Positions 33,613-42,900 are shown, numbered from the stretch's first letter. The stretch is 64,000 nt of DNA from Limimaricola sp964022235 (GCF_964022235.1 NZ_CAXHZL010000017.1:7877-71876); one strand, 5' to 3'. Numbers and translations are program-made. Notes: generated by a model from the sequence alone, not told the origin.

Positions 33613-34355
33613 GTGAGGCCTTTCCGGCCCTTCACGGCCTTGATGACAAGAGGAAGCGCCGAGAGCGCGGCGAGGCCGAGCAAAGGCAAAAGGATGTACG
33701 GTTCGAAGATAAGGCCAAGATCAGGCGTTTCGCCCGCCGCAAAGACGGCGCCGAGCCCGGCGCCCACCGAGGTGTAGACCAGTGCACCAGGCGCGATGCC
33801 CAGAAGCGTGGTGACGGCGAAGGCGCCGAATCCTACCCCGACCATAGCCGGCAGCAGGTTGGCCACGAAGAACGGTACCACTGGCAACAGCCGCAGCAGG
33901 AACAGCATCGACCACTGATTCTCGCGGATGCCGTCCTTGATCTTCTTGAGACGCCCCTCGGAGGTGTCCATGCCCTTCGACAGCCGCCGCCCGAGCCCGG
34001 CGCGCGCGGCGAGAAAGATCAGCACTGCGCCGATCGTCGCCGCGACCACGTTGAACACCACGCCCGGAAAGGTGCCGAACAGAAAGCCGCCCGTCAGAGT
34101 CGCCACCGTGGCGCCGGGCAGCGAAAAGGCGACGATGACGATATAAGCGGCCATGAAGCCCGCCACGGCGAGCGCGTAATTGCCATCGCGCCATGCGATC
34201 AGCGCCTCACGATTGTCGCGCAGCGTCTCGAAGCTGAGCAGGTCGCCCAGGAAGAACGCGCCCGTCAGCGCCACGAGGCCGATCGCGATCAATGGCAGGT
34301 GGCGCAGCCAGCTTCGTGTTCCAGAAGATGACGTTTCATCGGTGTCGTCGTGCAT
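33609..34355 (-). CDS. TVP38/TMEM64 (VTT domain) membrane protein
   Basis: A 248-residue polytopic protein of the DedA-like VTT superfamily. After a short cytoplasmic N-terminus there are about six helices with the conserved FSLPGATVATLTGGFLFG and RLLPVVPFFVANLLPAMVGVGFGAFAVTTLLGIAPGALVYTSVG motifs. Family members are thought to scramble or transport lipids or small molecules. The ATG at 34355 is chosen; the upstream extension is not protein-like. It is the first gene of a three-gene minus-strand operon. Confidence 0.9.
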   Translation of the reverse strand: MHDDTDETSSSGTRSWLRHLPLIAIGLVALTGAFFLGDLLSFETLRDNREALIAWRDGNYALAVAGFMAAYIVIVAFSLPGATVATLTGGFLFGTFPGVVFNVVAATIGAVLIFLAARAGLGRRLSKGMDTSEGRLKKIKDGIRENQWSMLFLLRLLPVVPFFVANLLPAMVGVGFGAFAVTTLLGIAPGALVYTSVGAGLGAVFAAGETPDLGLIFEPYILLPLLGLAALSALPLVIKAVKGRKGLT

Positions 34356-34490
34356 GTCAGACCTTCCGGGCAAGATTTGCACCAGACATGCACCGCGCCG
34401 AGAGGGCCGCCCACCCCCCTCGCAGGCTCTTGATCGGCGGGGTCGGACTGTAACAATGCAGGCGATATGGGGATTCAGGTCCGGCTTGCG

Positions 34491-34519
34491 TTGACAGCCT
34501 GCCGATGCCTCTCTATGGC
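34491..34519 (+). promoter_or_regulatory. Sigma70-type promoter of rpmH-rnpA
   Basis: TTGACA (34491-34496), a 17-base spacer and TATGGC (34514-34519), about 78 bases upstream of rpmH. The -35 is consensus and the spacing ideal. Confidence 0.65.
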
Positions 34520-34597
34520 ACGGGCTTCGAATGATGGCAGGCCCCGAATCCGGCATGGACGGCGGACGGCGCGGCCCCTTGAGACGGAGAAAGCGCA

Positions 34598-34732
34598 ATG
34601 AAACGCACGTTCCAACCCTCGAACCGTGTGCGCAAAGCGCGTCACGGCTTCCGCGCACGTATGGCCACCAAGGCCGGCCGGAAGATCATCAACGCCCGCC
34701 GCGCGCAGGGCCGCAAGGTCCTGAGCGCCTGA
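34598..34732 (+). CDS. rpmH: 50S ribosomal protein L34
   Basis: A 44-residue basic protein (MKRTFQPSNRVRKARHGFRA, then RMATKAGRKIINARRAQGRKVLSA), full length for bacterial L34. GGAGAAAG is located before the ATG. It heads the classical rpmH-rnpA-yidD-yidC gene set, here with ttcA and an EAL gene inserted before yidC. Confidence 0.98.
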   Translation: MKRTFQPSNRVRKARHGFRARMATKAGRKIINARRAQGRKVLSA

Positions 34733-34743
34733 TCCCAGATCAG

Positions 34744-35145
34744 GTGATAGCGGAAAAGACCCCCGTGGTCGGCAGCGATGCCGCCGCGTCGGGGTCTTTC
34801 GGCGTTGGCGTCGACAAGATGCGCAAACGCCCCGACTTCCTGCGCGCCGCCCGGGCGCTGCGGCAGGGCACGACCGGATTCCACCTGCAGGGCAACCCGC
34901 GCAGGGATGGCGACGATGCCGTGCGCGTGGGCTTCACCTGCTCCAAGAAGGTCGGCAATTCGGTTGCGCGCAACCGCGCCAAGCGCCGTCTGCGCGAGGT
35001 CGCGCGCAAGGTACTCCCTATTCAGGGGCAGCCCGGCTGGGACTATGTGCTGATCGGTCGGGCCGAGGTCACGGCCACGCATGACATCGAACAGATGGCG
35101 CGCGATCTCGAATGGGCGCTGAGCCGCGTCCATTCGCAGGCATGA
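34744..35145 (+). CDS. rnpA: Ribonuclease P protein component
   Basis: Protein subunit that assists the RNase P RNA in maturing tRNA 5' ends. The frame contains the signature GFTCSKKVGNSVARNRAKRRLREVAR and WDYVLIGRAEV. A GTG at 34744 gives 133 residues; an ATG at 34819 (MRKRPDFLRAAR) would give 108 and is also credible because conservation begins there. The stop overlaps the yidD start. Confidence 0.93.
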   Translation: MIAEKTPVVGSDAAASGSFGVGVDKMRKRPDFLRAARALRQGTTGFHLQGNPRRDGDDAVRVGFTCSKKVGNSVARNRAKRRLREVARKVLPIQGQPGWDYVLIGRAEVTATHDIEQMARDLEWALSRVHSQA

Positions 35146-35363
35146 GCCCGCTCGCGCGTGTGCTGGCCTTGCCGGTGCGCGCCTACCGGCTCACCTTTTC
35201 CCCGATGGTCGGCCATGGATGCCGCTTTCACCCGACCTGTTCGGCCTATGCGCTCGAGGCGCTGGAGCGGCACGGCGGGCTGAAAGGCGGCTGGCTCACA
35301 TTGCGACGCCTCGCGCGCTGCCATCCGCTGGGTGGCAGCGGCATCGACAACGTCCCCGACTGA
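35142..35363 (+). CDS. yidD: Membrane protein insertion efficiency factor YidD
   Basis: A 73-residue protein with LPVRAYRLTFSPMVGHGCRFHPTCSAYALEAL and LARCHPLGGSGIDNVP, the conserved YidD core with its two cysteines. It assists YidC-dependent insertion at the inner membrane. Start overlaps the rnpA stop (ATGA). Confidence 0.95.
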   Translation: MSPLARVLALPVRAYRLTFSPMVGHGCRFHPTCSAYALEALERHGGLKGGWLTLRRLARCHPLGGSGIDNVPD

Positions 35364-35427
35364 CCCCGTGACCTTTCCCCGGACTGGCCAGCATGGCATA
35401 TCGGGCCGATCCAGAGGAGCTCGACCC

Positions 35428-36309
35428 ATGCTCGACAATTTCGCCGACGAGACCCCCGAAGACGCGCACGACGATATCCACCCGCTGTTCGCCGGCGCGC
35501 CGAAAACCACCGAGTTTCGCAAGCTGCGCAAGCGGATCATCCGCGATACCCGCGAGGCGATCGAGAAATACGGCATGATCGAGCGCGGCGCACGCTGGCT
35601 CGTCTGTCTCTCGGGCGGCAAGGACAGCTACACGCTGCTAGCCGCGCTGACCGAGTTGCAGTGGCGCGGACTGCTCCCCGTCGAGATCCTTGCCTGCAAC
35701 CTCGATCAGGGCCAGCCGGGGTTCCCTGCGACCGTGCTGCCCGAGTTTCTCGAGCGGATGGGCGTGCCGCACCGGATCGAATATCAGGACACCTATTCCA
35801 TCGTCATGGACAAGGTGCCCCAAGGGCGCACCATGTGCGCGCTGTGTTCGCCACTGCGCCGGGCCAATCTCTACCGCGTCGCGCGAGAGGAAGGGTGTAC
35901 AGCTGTCGTGCTTGGCCATCACCGTGATGACATGCTCGAAACCTTCTTTTTGAACCTGTTCCACGGGGGCAAGATCGCGACCATGCCGCCCAAGCTGCTC
36001 AATGATGAGGGCGACCTGTTCCTCTATCGCCCGCTGGCCCATGTGGCCGAAGCCGATTGCGAGAAGTTTGCCACGGCGATGAACTACCCGATCATTCCCT
36101 GCGACCTGTGCGGCAGCCAGGACGGACTGCAACGGCAGCAGATCAAGCAGATGATCGATCAGTGGGAAAAGAACGCTCCGGGGCGGCGACAGAAGATGTT
36201 CACAGCGCTGAATCAGGTCCGACCGAGCCACATGCTCGATCCCGATTTGTTCGACTTCGCGGCGCTGGCACGCGGAGCGACCGAAGGTAGCCGCAATTCT
36301 AATAATTAG
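35428..36309 (+). CDS. ttcA: tRNA 2-thiocytidine(32) synthetase TtcA
   Basis: ATP- and Fe-S-dependent enzyme that thiolates C32 of some tRNAs (including tRNA-Arg). The 293 residues contain the PP-loop CLSGGKDSYTLL, the cysteine pair CALCSP, LGHHRDDMLETFFLN and a third cysteine motif CDLCGSQ. The ATG at 35428 has GAGGAG upstream; the earlier frame is not TtcA-like. Confidence 0.95.
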   Translation: MLDNFADETPEDAHDDIHPLFAGAPKTTEFRKLRKRIIRDTREAIEKYGMIERGARWLVCLSGGKDSYTLLAALTELQWRGLLPVEILACNLDQGQPGFPATVLPEFLERMGVPHRIEYQDTYSIVMDKVPQGRTMCALCSPLRRANLYRVAREEGCTAVVLGHHRDDMLETFFLNLFHGGKIATMPPKLLNDEGDLFLYRPLAHVAEADCEKFATAMNYPIIPCDLCGSQDGLQRQQIKQMIDQWEKNAPGRRQKMFTALNQVRPSHMLDPDLFDFAALARGATEGSRNSNN

Positions 36310-36402
36310 AGCCTGCCACATTAAGAAACCGCTTAGATAGCGTTTCTAGTTTGTCTCCCTGTCAGGGCACGTTGCGGTAGCGCATCGGCCATCTTCGGCG
36401 GG

Positions 36403-37959
36403 ATGAGAAGACGAATGCGCAGCACGGCCAGCCTTCCCTTGCAACGGGTCATCGCCCCCCTCACGGGGTCGATTGGCCGCCTGACCCGCCCATTGGGCCT
36501 CGCCTTGGTGCCAATGCTGCTGCTCGCGGCTCTGGCGCTGGGGGGCAAGCTGGCCGTGGCGCTTGTCGTGCTGGCGCTGCCGCTGACGGTGGCGAGCGCC
36601 ATCGGACGACCGATCCTGACACGCGACGAGACGCGCGACGTGCTGACCGGGCTGGGCGACCGCCTCGCGCTCACGGCCGGGTTGGACCGGATGCTTGCAC
36701 GGCGCGGCGGCTCACCGCGATCGGTGGCGGCGATGGTGCTCGAGATCGACGGTTTCAAACAGCTCGAACAGCGGCACGATCGCGCCACGATCGAACGCCT
36801 GCTGCAAGCCGTGGGCGAGAGGTTGCAGGACGGCCTGCGCGACGGCGACGCGCTGGCCCGCCTCGACGGGGCCTGCTTCGGCATTGCGCTGTCCTCGCGC
36901 CGGAAACTCGATCTCGAAGCGGCGATCCAGCTTGGCCAGAGGCTTCAGACCTTGGTGGCCGATCCCATCGAACGAGATGGCGCGCAGATCCACGTCACGG
37001 TATCGGCGGGCTTCGCGCTGGCGCTGCGGCTGGCACGGCCGGGCGGGGCCGATCTTCTGCAGGCCGCGACGCTCGCCTTGATCGAGGCGCAACGCGGCGG
37101 GCCGGGTTCGATCCGGTGCTATTCCGAGGCGATGCGCCATCGGGTGAGCCTGCGCCATGGCCTGACCGACGAGGTCGCCGCCGCGCTCGACCGCGGCGAC
37201 GTCGTGGCCCATTTCCAACCGCAGATCTCCTTGTGTAACGGTCGGCTCACCGGTGTCGAGGCCCTCGCGCGCTGGCACCATCCCGAACGCGGCCTGATCC
37301 CGCCCGCCGAATTCCTGCCGGTGATGGAACAGGCCGGGCTGATGGGCCGCTTGGGCGAGGTGATGGTGCAGGATGGCCTCAACGCCCTGCGCCTTTGGGA
37401 CGCGGCCGGAATCGAAGTGCCGCATGTCGCCATCAATTTCTCTCAGGCCGAACTCGCGGACCCGCGACTGGTCGACCGCCTTGCTTGGGAACTCGACCGT
37501 TTTGACTTGCAGCCCGGCCGACTTGCGGTCGAGGTGCTCGAGACGGTGGTGGCGCAACGGGTCGAGGACGTGGTGATCCGCAATCTGTCGGGGCTGTCGG
37601 GGCTTGGATGCAGGCTCGATCTCGACGATTTCGGCACGGGCCACGCCGCGATCACCTCGATCCGCCGGTTCTCGATTCAGCGGATCAAGATCGACCGCTC
37701 TTTCGTCACCCGCATCGACAGCGATTGCGAGCAGCAGAAGATGGTCTCGGCGATCCTGACCATGGCGGACGGGCTGGGCATCGAAACGCTGGCCGAAGGT
37801 GTCGAGACCGACGGCGAGCGCGCCATGCTGCAACGCTTGGGCTGCGGCCACGGGCAGGGGTTCGGCATAGGTCGGCCAATGCCGCGCCCCGAGACCGAGG
37901 CCTGGATCCGGGCCATCCCGACCCTCTGCCCCAAAGAGCCGTCGCGTCGCGCGGTCTGA
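36403..37959 (+). CDS. Membrane EAL-domain cyclic-di-GMP phosphodiesterase with degenerate GGDEF
   Basis: A 518-residue protein. Two N-terminal hydrophobic segments (about residues 28-65) anchor it. A GGDEF domain follows but its active loop is replaced by ARLDGACFGIAL, so it cannot be a cyclase. The EAL domain (about residues 255-505) keeps the catalytic set: EALARW, the NFSQAEL asparagine, EVLE, DDFGTG, KIDRSF, AEGVET and QGFGIGRP. It is predicted to hydrolyse c-di-GMP, with the GGDEF as a regulatory domain. Confidence 0.92.
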   Translation: MRRRMRSTASLPLQRVIAPLTGSIGRLTRPLGLALVPMLLLAALALGGKLAVALVVLALPLTVASAIGRPILTRDETRDVLTGLGDRLALTAGLDRMLARRGGSPRSVAAMVLEIDGFKQLEQRHDRATIERLLQAVGERLQDGLRDGDALARLDGACFGIALSSRRKLDLEAAIQLGQRLQTLVADPIERDGAQIHVTVSAGFALALRLARPGGADLLQAATLALIEAQRGGPGSIRCYSEAMRHRVSLRHGLTDEVAAALDRGDVVAHFQPQISLCNGRLTGVEALARWHHPERGLIPPAEFLPVMEQAGLMGRLGEVMVQDGLNALRLWDAAGIEVPHVAINFSQAELADPRLVDRLAWELDRFDLQPGRLAVEVLETVVAQRVEDVVIRNLSGLSGLGCRLDLDDFGTGHAAITSIRRFSIQRIKIDRSFVTRIDSDCEQQKMVSAILTMADGLGIETLAEGVETDGERAMLQRLGCGHGQGFGIGRPMPRPETEAWIRAIPTLCPKEPSRRAV

Positions 37960-38062
37960 AGGCCTTCGCACAGATACCCCGCGCCACCCGCCGCCCACTG
38001 GGCCCCCACGGCACGGCACCGCCAAGGCGAAAGAGCTTGACCTTCGGACCCTCGCCCTGTTG

Positions 38063-38102
38063 AACCGCCACTGACCTTTTCCGGCGATCGAGGGCGGTTT
38101 TT
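38063..38102 (+). terminator. Hairpin plus T-tract directly upstream of yidC
   Basis: AACCGCC and GGCGGTT pair across a 23-base loop and are followed by TTTTT; the yidC ATG starts two bases later. The purine-rich AGGGCGG that should serve as the yidC ribosome binding site is inside the right arm. It may end transcription from the EAL gene, or control yidC translation. Confidence 0.5.
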
Positions 38103-38103
38103 C

Positions 38104-39936
38104 ATGGACGATCAGAACAAGAACCTGATCCTGGCGACAGTGCTCAGCCTGGTGGTGATCCTGGGGTGGTTCCTGATCTTCCCCCCCGAGGAGCAGGCCC
38201 CCTCGCCCGATTTCGACGAGGTGTCGACAGCCGCCGTCGAGGCGCCCGGCACCGGTGACACGCCCCTGCCCGGGACCACCGCACAGGCCGCTCCCCAAGA
38301 GCAGGAAGCGCCCCGCGTCGCCATCGAAACGCCGGAGCTGACCGGTTCGCTGTCGCTGCGCGGCGGCCGGATCGACGATCTGTCGCTGGTCGAATACAAC
38401 GAGACGCTCGACCCCGAGAGCCCGCTGGTGCGGCTGCTGTCGCCCGTCGGCACCGACACGCCCTATTACGCGGTCTGGGGCTGGGCCCCGGTTGGCGGCA
38501 CCTCGACCCCCCTGCCCGGTCCCGACACGCTGTGGACGTTGGAGAGCGGCGAGACGCTGACCCCCGACAGCCCGGTGACCCTGGCCTGGGACAACGGCGA
38601 GGGCCTCGTGTTCCGCCGCACCGTCTCTGTCGACGACAGGTTCATGTTCGATGTCGAGCAGACGGTCGAGAACACCGGCGACACCACCGTGAGCCTCGCG
38701 CCCTACGGCTTTGTCGCGCGCCACGGTCAACCCGACACGCAGAACTTCTTCATCCTGCACGAAGGCCTCGTGCGGATGACCGACGGCACGCTCGAAGAGA
38801 TCAAGTACAAGAACATGGACGATCTCGATGCCGATCCGCGCGGCGCGGGCCGGGTCGACGTGGCCGAGGTCTCCGAGAATGGCTGGACCGGCTTCACCGA
38901 CAAATACTGGATGACGACGCTGATCCCCGAGCCGGGCACGCCGTTCCGTTCGGTCGTGCGCTACACCGAAGGCTCCGAGATCTATCAGACCGACAGCGTG
39001 TCGCCCGCGCTCGAAGTCGCCCCCGGCGCCACCGTCTCCTCCGACACCCGCCTCTTTGCGGGCGCCAAGGAATGGGAGGCGATCCGTTCGTATCAGAACG
39101 ACGGCGGCATCGAGGGTTTCGTCGACAGCATCGACTGGGGCTGGTTCTTCTTCCTGACCAAGCCGATCTTCATGCTGCTGCACTTCCTGAACGGCTTGAT
39201 CGGCAACATGGGCTGGTCGATCGTGGCGCTGACGCTGATCCTCAAGGCGATCGTGTTCCCGCTGGCCTATCGCTCCTACGTGTCGATGGCCCGGATGAAA
39301 GAACTGCAGCCGCAGATGGAGGCGCTCAAGGAGCAGTCAGGCGACGACCGCCAGAAACTCCAGCAGGGCATGATGAAGCTTTACAAGGAAAACAAGGTCA
39401 ATCCGGCCTCGGGTTGCCTGCCGATCCTGATCCAGATCCCGATCTTCTTCTCGCTCTACAAGGTGATCTTCGTCACCATCGAGCTGCGCCACGCGGAGTG
39501 GTTCGGCTGGATCCGCGACCTGTCGGCCCCCGATCCCTCGTCGATCCTGAACCTGTTCGGCCTGCTGCCTTTCGCGGCACCCGAACCGTCGAGCTTCCTC
39601 GCGATCATCTCGCTGGGCATCCTGCCGATCCTCTTGGGCATCTCGATGTGGCTGCAGCAAAAGCTGAACCCGGCCCCCGCCGATCCGACGCAGAAGATGG
39701 TCTTCGCCTGGATGCCGTGGGTGTTCATGTTCATGCTCGGTAACTTTGCCAGCGGCCTGGTCATCTACTGGATCACCAACAACACCGTGACCTTCGTGCA
39801 GCAATACGCGATCATGCGCAGCCATGGGGCCAAGCCTGACGTGTTCGGCAACATCAAGTCGGGCCTCAGCCGCAAGAAGGCCGCCGAGGCAAAACCCGCC
39901 AAGGCCGCCAACGCGCCCGGGAAACCGAAGAAGTGA
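38104..39936 (+). CDS. yidC: Membrane protein insertase YidC
   Basis: Inner-membrane insertase of 610 residues. It has an N-terminal signal anchor (about 8-24), a large periplasmic P1 domain after a Glu/Pro/Ala-rich linker, and the five-helix Oxa1 core from about residue 350 (NMGWSIVALTLILKAIVFPLAYRSY, NPASGCLPILIQIPIFFSLY, LGNFASGLVIYWITNN). The C-terminus is Lys/Ala-rich. The stop overlaps the following engB frame. Confidence 0.97.
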   Translation: MDDQNKNLILATVLSLVVILGWFLIFPPEEQAPSPDFDEVSTAAVEAPGTGDTPLPGTTAQAAPQEQEAPRVAIETPELTGSLSLRGGRIDDLSLVEYNETLDPESPLVRLLSPVGTDTPYYAVWGWAPVGGTSTPLPGPDTLWTLESGETLTPDSPVTLAWDNGEGLVFRRTVSVDDRFMFDVEQTVENTGDTTVSLAPYGFVARHGQPDTQNFFILHEGLVRMTDGTLEEIKYKNMDDLDADPRGAGRVDVAEVSENGWTGFTDKYWMTTLIPEPGTPFRSVVRYTEGSEIYQTDSVSPALEVAPGATVSSDTRLFAGAKEWEAIRSYQNDGGIEGFVDSIDWGWFFFLTKPIFMLLHFLNGLIGNMGWSIVALTLILKAIVFPLAYRSYVSMARMKELQPQMEALKEQSGDDRQKLQQGMMKLYKENKVNPASGCLPILIQIPIFFSLYKVIFVTIELRHAEWFGWIRDLSAPDPSSILNLFGLLPFAAPEPSSFLAIISLGILPILLGISMWLQQKLNPAPADPTQKMVFAWMPWVFMFMLGNFASGLVIYWITNNTVTFVQQYAIMRSHGAKPDVFGNIKSGLSRKKAAEAKPAKAANAPGKPKK

Positions 39937-40592
39937 CCGGCATGAAGATGAACTTTCCCGAGGCCACCCCGCCCGAGCCCGACGCGGCCGAGGCGGGTAG
40001 GCTTCTCTTCGCCGGCGAGGTCGAGTTCCTCAAGGGCGTCGTGGCCATGTCGGGCCTTCCGCCCGCCGACCGGTTGGAGGTCTGCTTTGCGGGCCGCTCG
40101 AACGTCGGCAAGTCGTCTTTGATCAACGCGCTCACCGGTCGCAAGGCGATCGCGCGCGCGTCGAACACGCCGGGCCGGACGCAGGAGATCAACTTCTTCA
40201 CCGCTGCCGAAAGCCATTACATCGTCGACCTTCCGGGCTATGGCTTTGCCAACGCGCCGCTGGCGGTGGTCGAGAAGTGGCAGCGCCTGCTCAAGCAGTA
40301 TCTTTCTGGCCGCCCGACCCTGCGCCGCGCCTTCGTGCTGATCGACGCACGCCACGGCGCCAAGAAGGTCGACGAGGAAATCATGACCCTGCTCGACCGC
40401 TCGGCCGTGCCGTTTCAGGTCGTGCTGACCAAGATCGACAAGGTGCGCCGCGACGAGCTCGACCAGAGTCTCGCGCTGACGCGGGCGGCTTTGGCCAAGC
40501 ACCCCGCCGCCTACCCCGAACTGGTGCTGACCAGCTCCGAAAAGGGCGACGGCATCGAGACGCTCCGCGCCATCGTCGCGGGGCTCGCCTGA
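39933..40592 (+). CDS. engB: Ribosome biogenesis GTPase EngB/YsxC
   Basis: GTPase of 219 residues needed for 50S assembly. G1 is GRSNVGKSSL, G2 SNTPGRTQEIN, G3 DLPGYGFA and G4 TKIDK. The GTG at 39933 overlaps the yidC stop; an ATG at 39942 three codons further (MKMNFPEA) is an equally good start. Confidence 0.95.
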   Translation: MTGMKMNFPEATPPEPDAAEAGRLLFAGEVEFLKGVVAMSGLPPADRLEVCFAGRSNVGKSSLINALTGRKAIARASNTPGRTQEINFFTAAESHYIVDLPGYGFANAPLAVVEKWQRLLKQYLSGRPTLRRAFVLIDARHGAKKVDEEIMTLLDRSAVPFQVVLTKIDKVRRDELDQSLALTRAALAKHPAAYPELVLTSSEKGDGIETLRAIVAGLA

Positions 40593-40613
40593 CCACCTGA
40601 ACAGGGGCCTCCC

Positions 40614-41510
40614 ATGAGGACGCAGAAGATGGACCGAGACTGGATCGCCACCGCCAAGACGCTCTCCGAGGCCCTGCCCTATCTGCAGCGCTACTCGGGT
40701 GCGATCGTCGTGGTGAAGTTCGGCGGCAACGCCATGGGCGACGCCGATGCGATGGCCGAATTCGCCCGCGACGTGGTGCTGATGCGGCAGGTGGGCGTGA
40801 ACCCGGTCGTGGTGCATGGCGGCGGACCGATGATCAACGAGATGCTGGCCAAGCTCGGAATCAAGTCCGAGTTCGTGCGCGGCAAGCGCGTCACCGACAA
40901 GGCCACGGTCGAGGTGGTCGAGATGGTGCTCACCGGCCTCGTCAACAAGCGCATCGTGCAAGCCATCATGGACGAGGGTGGCCGTGCCGTTGGCCTGTCT
41001 GGCAAGGACGACGACCTGATGGTCGCGGTGGCCGACGATCCCGAACTCGGCTTCGTGGGCCGTCCCGTCGAAATGAACGTACAGGTGCTGCGCGACATGT
41101 TTTCAGCCGGTATCATCCCCGTGGTGGCCCCGGTCGCCACCGGCATGGACCCAAACGAGACCTTCAACGTCAACGGCGACACCGCCGCCGGTGCCATCGC
41201 GGGCGCGCTCAAGGCCGACCGTCTGCTGCTGCTCACGGATGTGTCCGGCGTCAAGGACGCCAGCGGCGAGGTCGTCACGCAGCTGTCCCCCGAACAGGTA
41301 CGCGAGATGACCGCCGAGGGCACGATCGCGGGCGGCATGATCCCCAAGACCGAGACCGCGCTCACGGCGCTGGAACAGGGCGTGCGGGCCGTGGTGATCC
41401 TCGATGGTCGCCTGCCCAATGCCTCGCTTCTGGAGCTGTTCACCGAGCACGGCGCGGGCTCGATCATCCGTTCGAGCGAGAGCCGGATGCGCCCGCGCAA
41501 CGAGACATGA
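40614..41510 (+). CDS. argB: Acetylglutamate kinase
   Basis: Second enzyme of arginine biosynthesis, phosphorylating N-acetyl-L-glutamate. The 298 residues contain VVVKFGGNAMGD, NPVVVHGGGPMI, KRVTDKATVEVVEMVL, NVNGDTAAGAIAGALKADRLLLLTDV and GGMIPKTETALTAL, all characteristic of ArgB. The stop region overlaps the start of the next gene (ATGA). Confidence 0.97.
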   Translation: MRTQKMDRDWIATAKTLSEALPYLQRYSGAIVVVKFGGNAMGDADAMAEFARDVVLMRQVGVNPVVVHGGGPMINEMLAKLGIKSEFVRGKRVTDKATVEVVEMVLTGLVNKRIVQAIMDEGGRAVGLSGKDDDLMVAVADDPELGFVGRPVEMNVQVLRDMFSAGIIPVVAPVATGMDPNETFNVNGDTAAGAIAGALKADRLLLLTDVSGVKDASGEVVTQLSPEQVREMTAEGTIAGGMIPKTETALTALEQGVRAVVILDGRLPNASLLELFTEHGAGSIIRSSESRMRPRNET

Positions 41511-42001
41511 GCCTCAAGCTCGTCCTTATCCGCCATGCCAAATCCGACTGGGGTGATGCCGGTCAGCGCGACCACGAGCGCCCGCTGGCGGAGCGTGGCC
41601 GCCGCGATGCGCCGCGCATGGGGACCTGGCTGGCCCAAGGCGGGCATGCCCCGGACCTGGTGCTCTGCTCAGACGCCGCGCGCACCCGCGAGACGGTCGC
41701 GCTGATGCGCCCCGAATGGCCGGGTACCACCGAGATCCGCCACGAGCCCAGCCTCTATGCCGCCCCGCCGCGCCAGTTACTGGCGGCACTCAAGGGTGTG
41801 ACCGAACGCTGCGTGGCCTTGGTGGCGCACAACCCCGGTATCGGTCGTCTCGCGGCCGAGCTGGCTGACACCATCCCCGATCACCCGCGCTTCGCCGACT
41901 ACCCCACCTGCGCCGTGACCGTGCTGGAGTTCGATGCCGGAGACTGGTCGGACATCGCAAAGGGCCGCGTGGCCGCCTTCGCCGTTCCCGCCGACCTCTG
42001 A
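41507..42001 (+). CDS. SixA-like histidine phosphatase family protein
   Basis: A 164-residue phosphatase with the catalytic RHAKSDW near the N-terminus, SDAARTRETVAL, and the second histidine in LVAHNPGIG. The short length and motif spacing fit the SixA/phosphohistidine phosphatase branch. It is coupled to argB by ATGA, a pairing whose meaning is unclear. Confidence 0.88.
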   Translation: MSLKLVLIRHAKSDWGDAGQRDHERPLAERGRRDAPRMGTWLAQGGHAPDLVLCSDAARTRETVALMRPEWPGTTEIRHEPSLYAAPPRQLLAALKGVTERCVALVAHNPGIGRLAAELADTIPDHPRFADYPTCAVTVLEFDAGDWSDIAKGRVAAFAVPADL

Positions 42002-42002
42002 A

Positions 42003-42025
42003 CGCGAAAGGGGGCCGCTTTCGCG
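42003..42025. terminator. Hairpin between convergent genes
   Basis: CGCGAAAG and CTTTCGCG pair around a seven-base loop immediately after the phosphatase stop; a C-rich tract instead of a T-run follows. It may work as a terminator for the plus-strand operon facing the aap genes. Confidence 0.5.
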
Positions 42026-42089
42026 CCCCCCTCCCCGACTTTACTCTGCAAATACTCATCTTCTCGGCCCTCGGGCCGCGGCGCTGTCC

Positions 42090-42890
42090 TCAGTGGCCGA
42101 GGATCTGGCTCAGGAACAGCTTGGTCCGGTCGGACTTGGGAGCCTTGAAGAAGGCCTCCGGCTCGTTCTGCTCGACGATCTGGCCTTGGTCCATGAAAAT
42201 CACCCGGTTGGCGACCTGCCGCGCGAAGCCCATCTCGTGGGTTACACAGAGCATGGTCATGCCCTCCTCGGCCAGCTCGATCATGGTGTCGAGCACCTCC
42301 TTGATCATCTCCGGATCGAGCGCCGAGGTCGGCTCGTCGAAGAGCATGATGCGCGGCTTCATGCACAGCGAGCGGGCGATGGCGACGCGCTGCTGCTGAC
42401 CGCCCGAGAGCTGGCCGGGATACTTGTTCGCCTGCTCGGGGATCTTCACTTTTTTCAGGAAATGCATCGCGATTTCCTCGGCTTCCTTCTTGGGCGTCTT
42501 GCGCACCCAGATCGGAGCCAAGGTGCAGTTCTCGAGGATCGTCAGATGCGGGAAGAGGTTGAAGTGCTGAAAGCACATGCCGACCTCGGAGCGGATCTTG
42601 TCGATGTTCTTGAGGTCCGATGACAGCTCGGTCCCGTCGACGACGATGCGCCCCGACTGGTGCTCCTCGAGCCGGTTGATGCAGCGGATCAGCGTCGATT
42701 TGCCCGAGCCCGAGGGCCCGCAGATCACGATCCGCTCACCCCGATAGACGGTGAGGTCGATGTCGCGCAGCACGTGGAACGAACCGTACCACTTGTTCAT
42801 GTTCGAGATCTCGATCGCGACCTCGTCGGAGACCCGCATATGGCTGCGGTCGATGGCACGATCGGCGGGATTGGTGGCGGTGTCGGTCAT
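42090..42890 (-). CDS. aapP: General L-amino acid ABC transporter, ATP-binding protein
   Basis: ATPase of 266 residues. Walker A GPSGSGKSTLIRCINRLE, ABC signature LSGGQQQRVAIARSL, Walker B IMLFDEPTSALDPEM and the H-loop VTHEMGFA are intact and typical of polar amino acid importers. It is the last gene of the aapJQMP operon. Gene symbols follow the Rhizobium naming; bztD is the Rhodobacter name. Confidence 0.93.
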   Translation of the reverse strand: MTDTATNPADRAIDRSHMRVSDEVAIEISNMNKWYGSFHVLRDIDLTVYRGERIVICGPSGSGKSTLIRCINRLEEHQSGRIVVDGTELSSDLKNIDKIRSEVGMCFQHFNLFPHLTILENCTLAPIWVRKTPKKEAEEIAMHFLKKVKIPEQANKYPGQLSGGQQQRVAIARSLCMKPRIMLFDEPTSALDPEMIKEVLDTMIELAEEGMTMLCVTHEMGFARQVANRVIFMDQGQIVEQNEPEAFFKAPKSDRTKLFLSQILGH

Positions 42891-42900
42891 GGCACCCTCC

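Noticed and set aside
36712..39183. Very long minus-strand frame (over 800 codons) opposite the EAL and yidC genes
   Set aside because: Both plus-strand genes are identified by full motifs, and the reverse frame shows only composition-driven residues.
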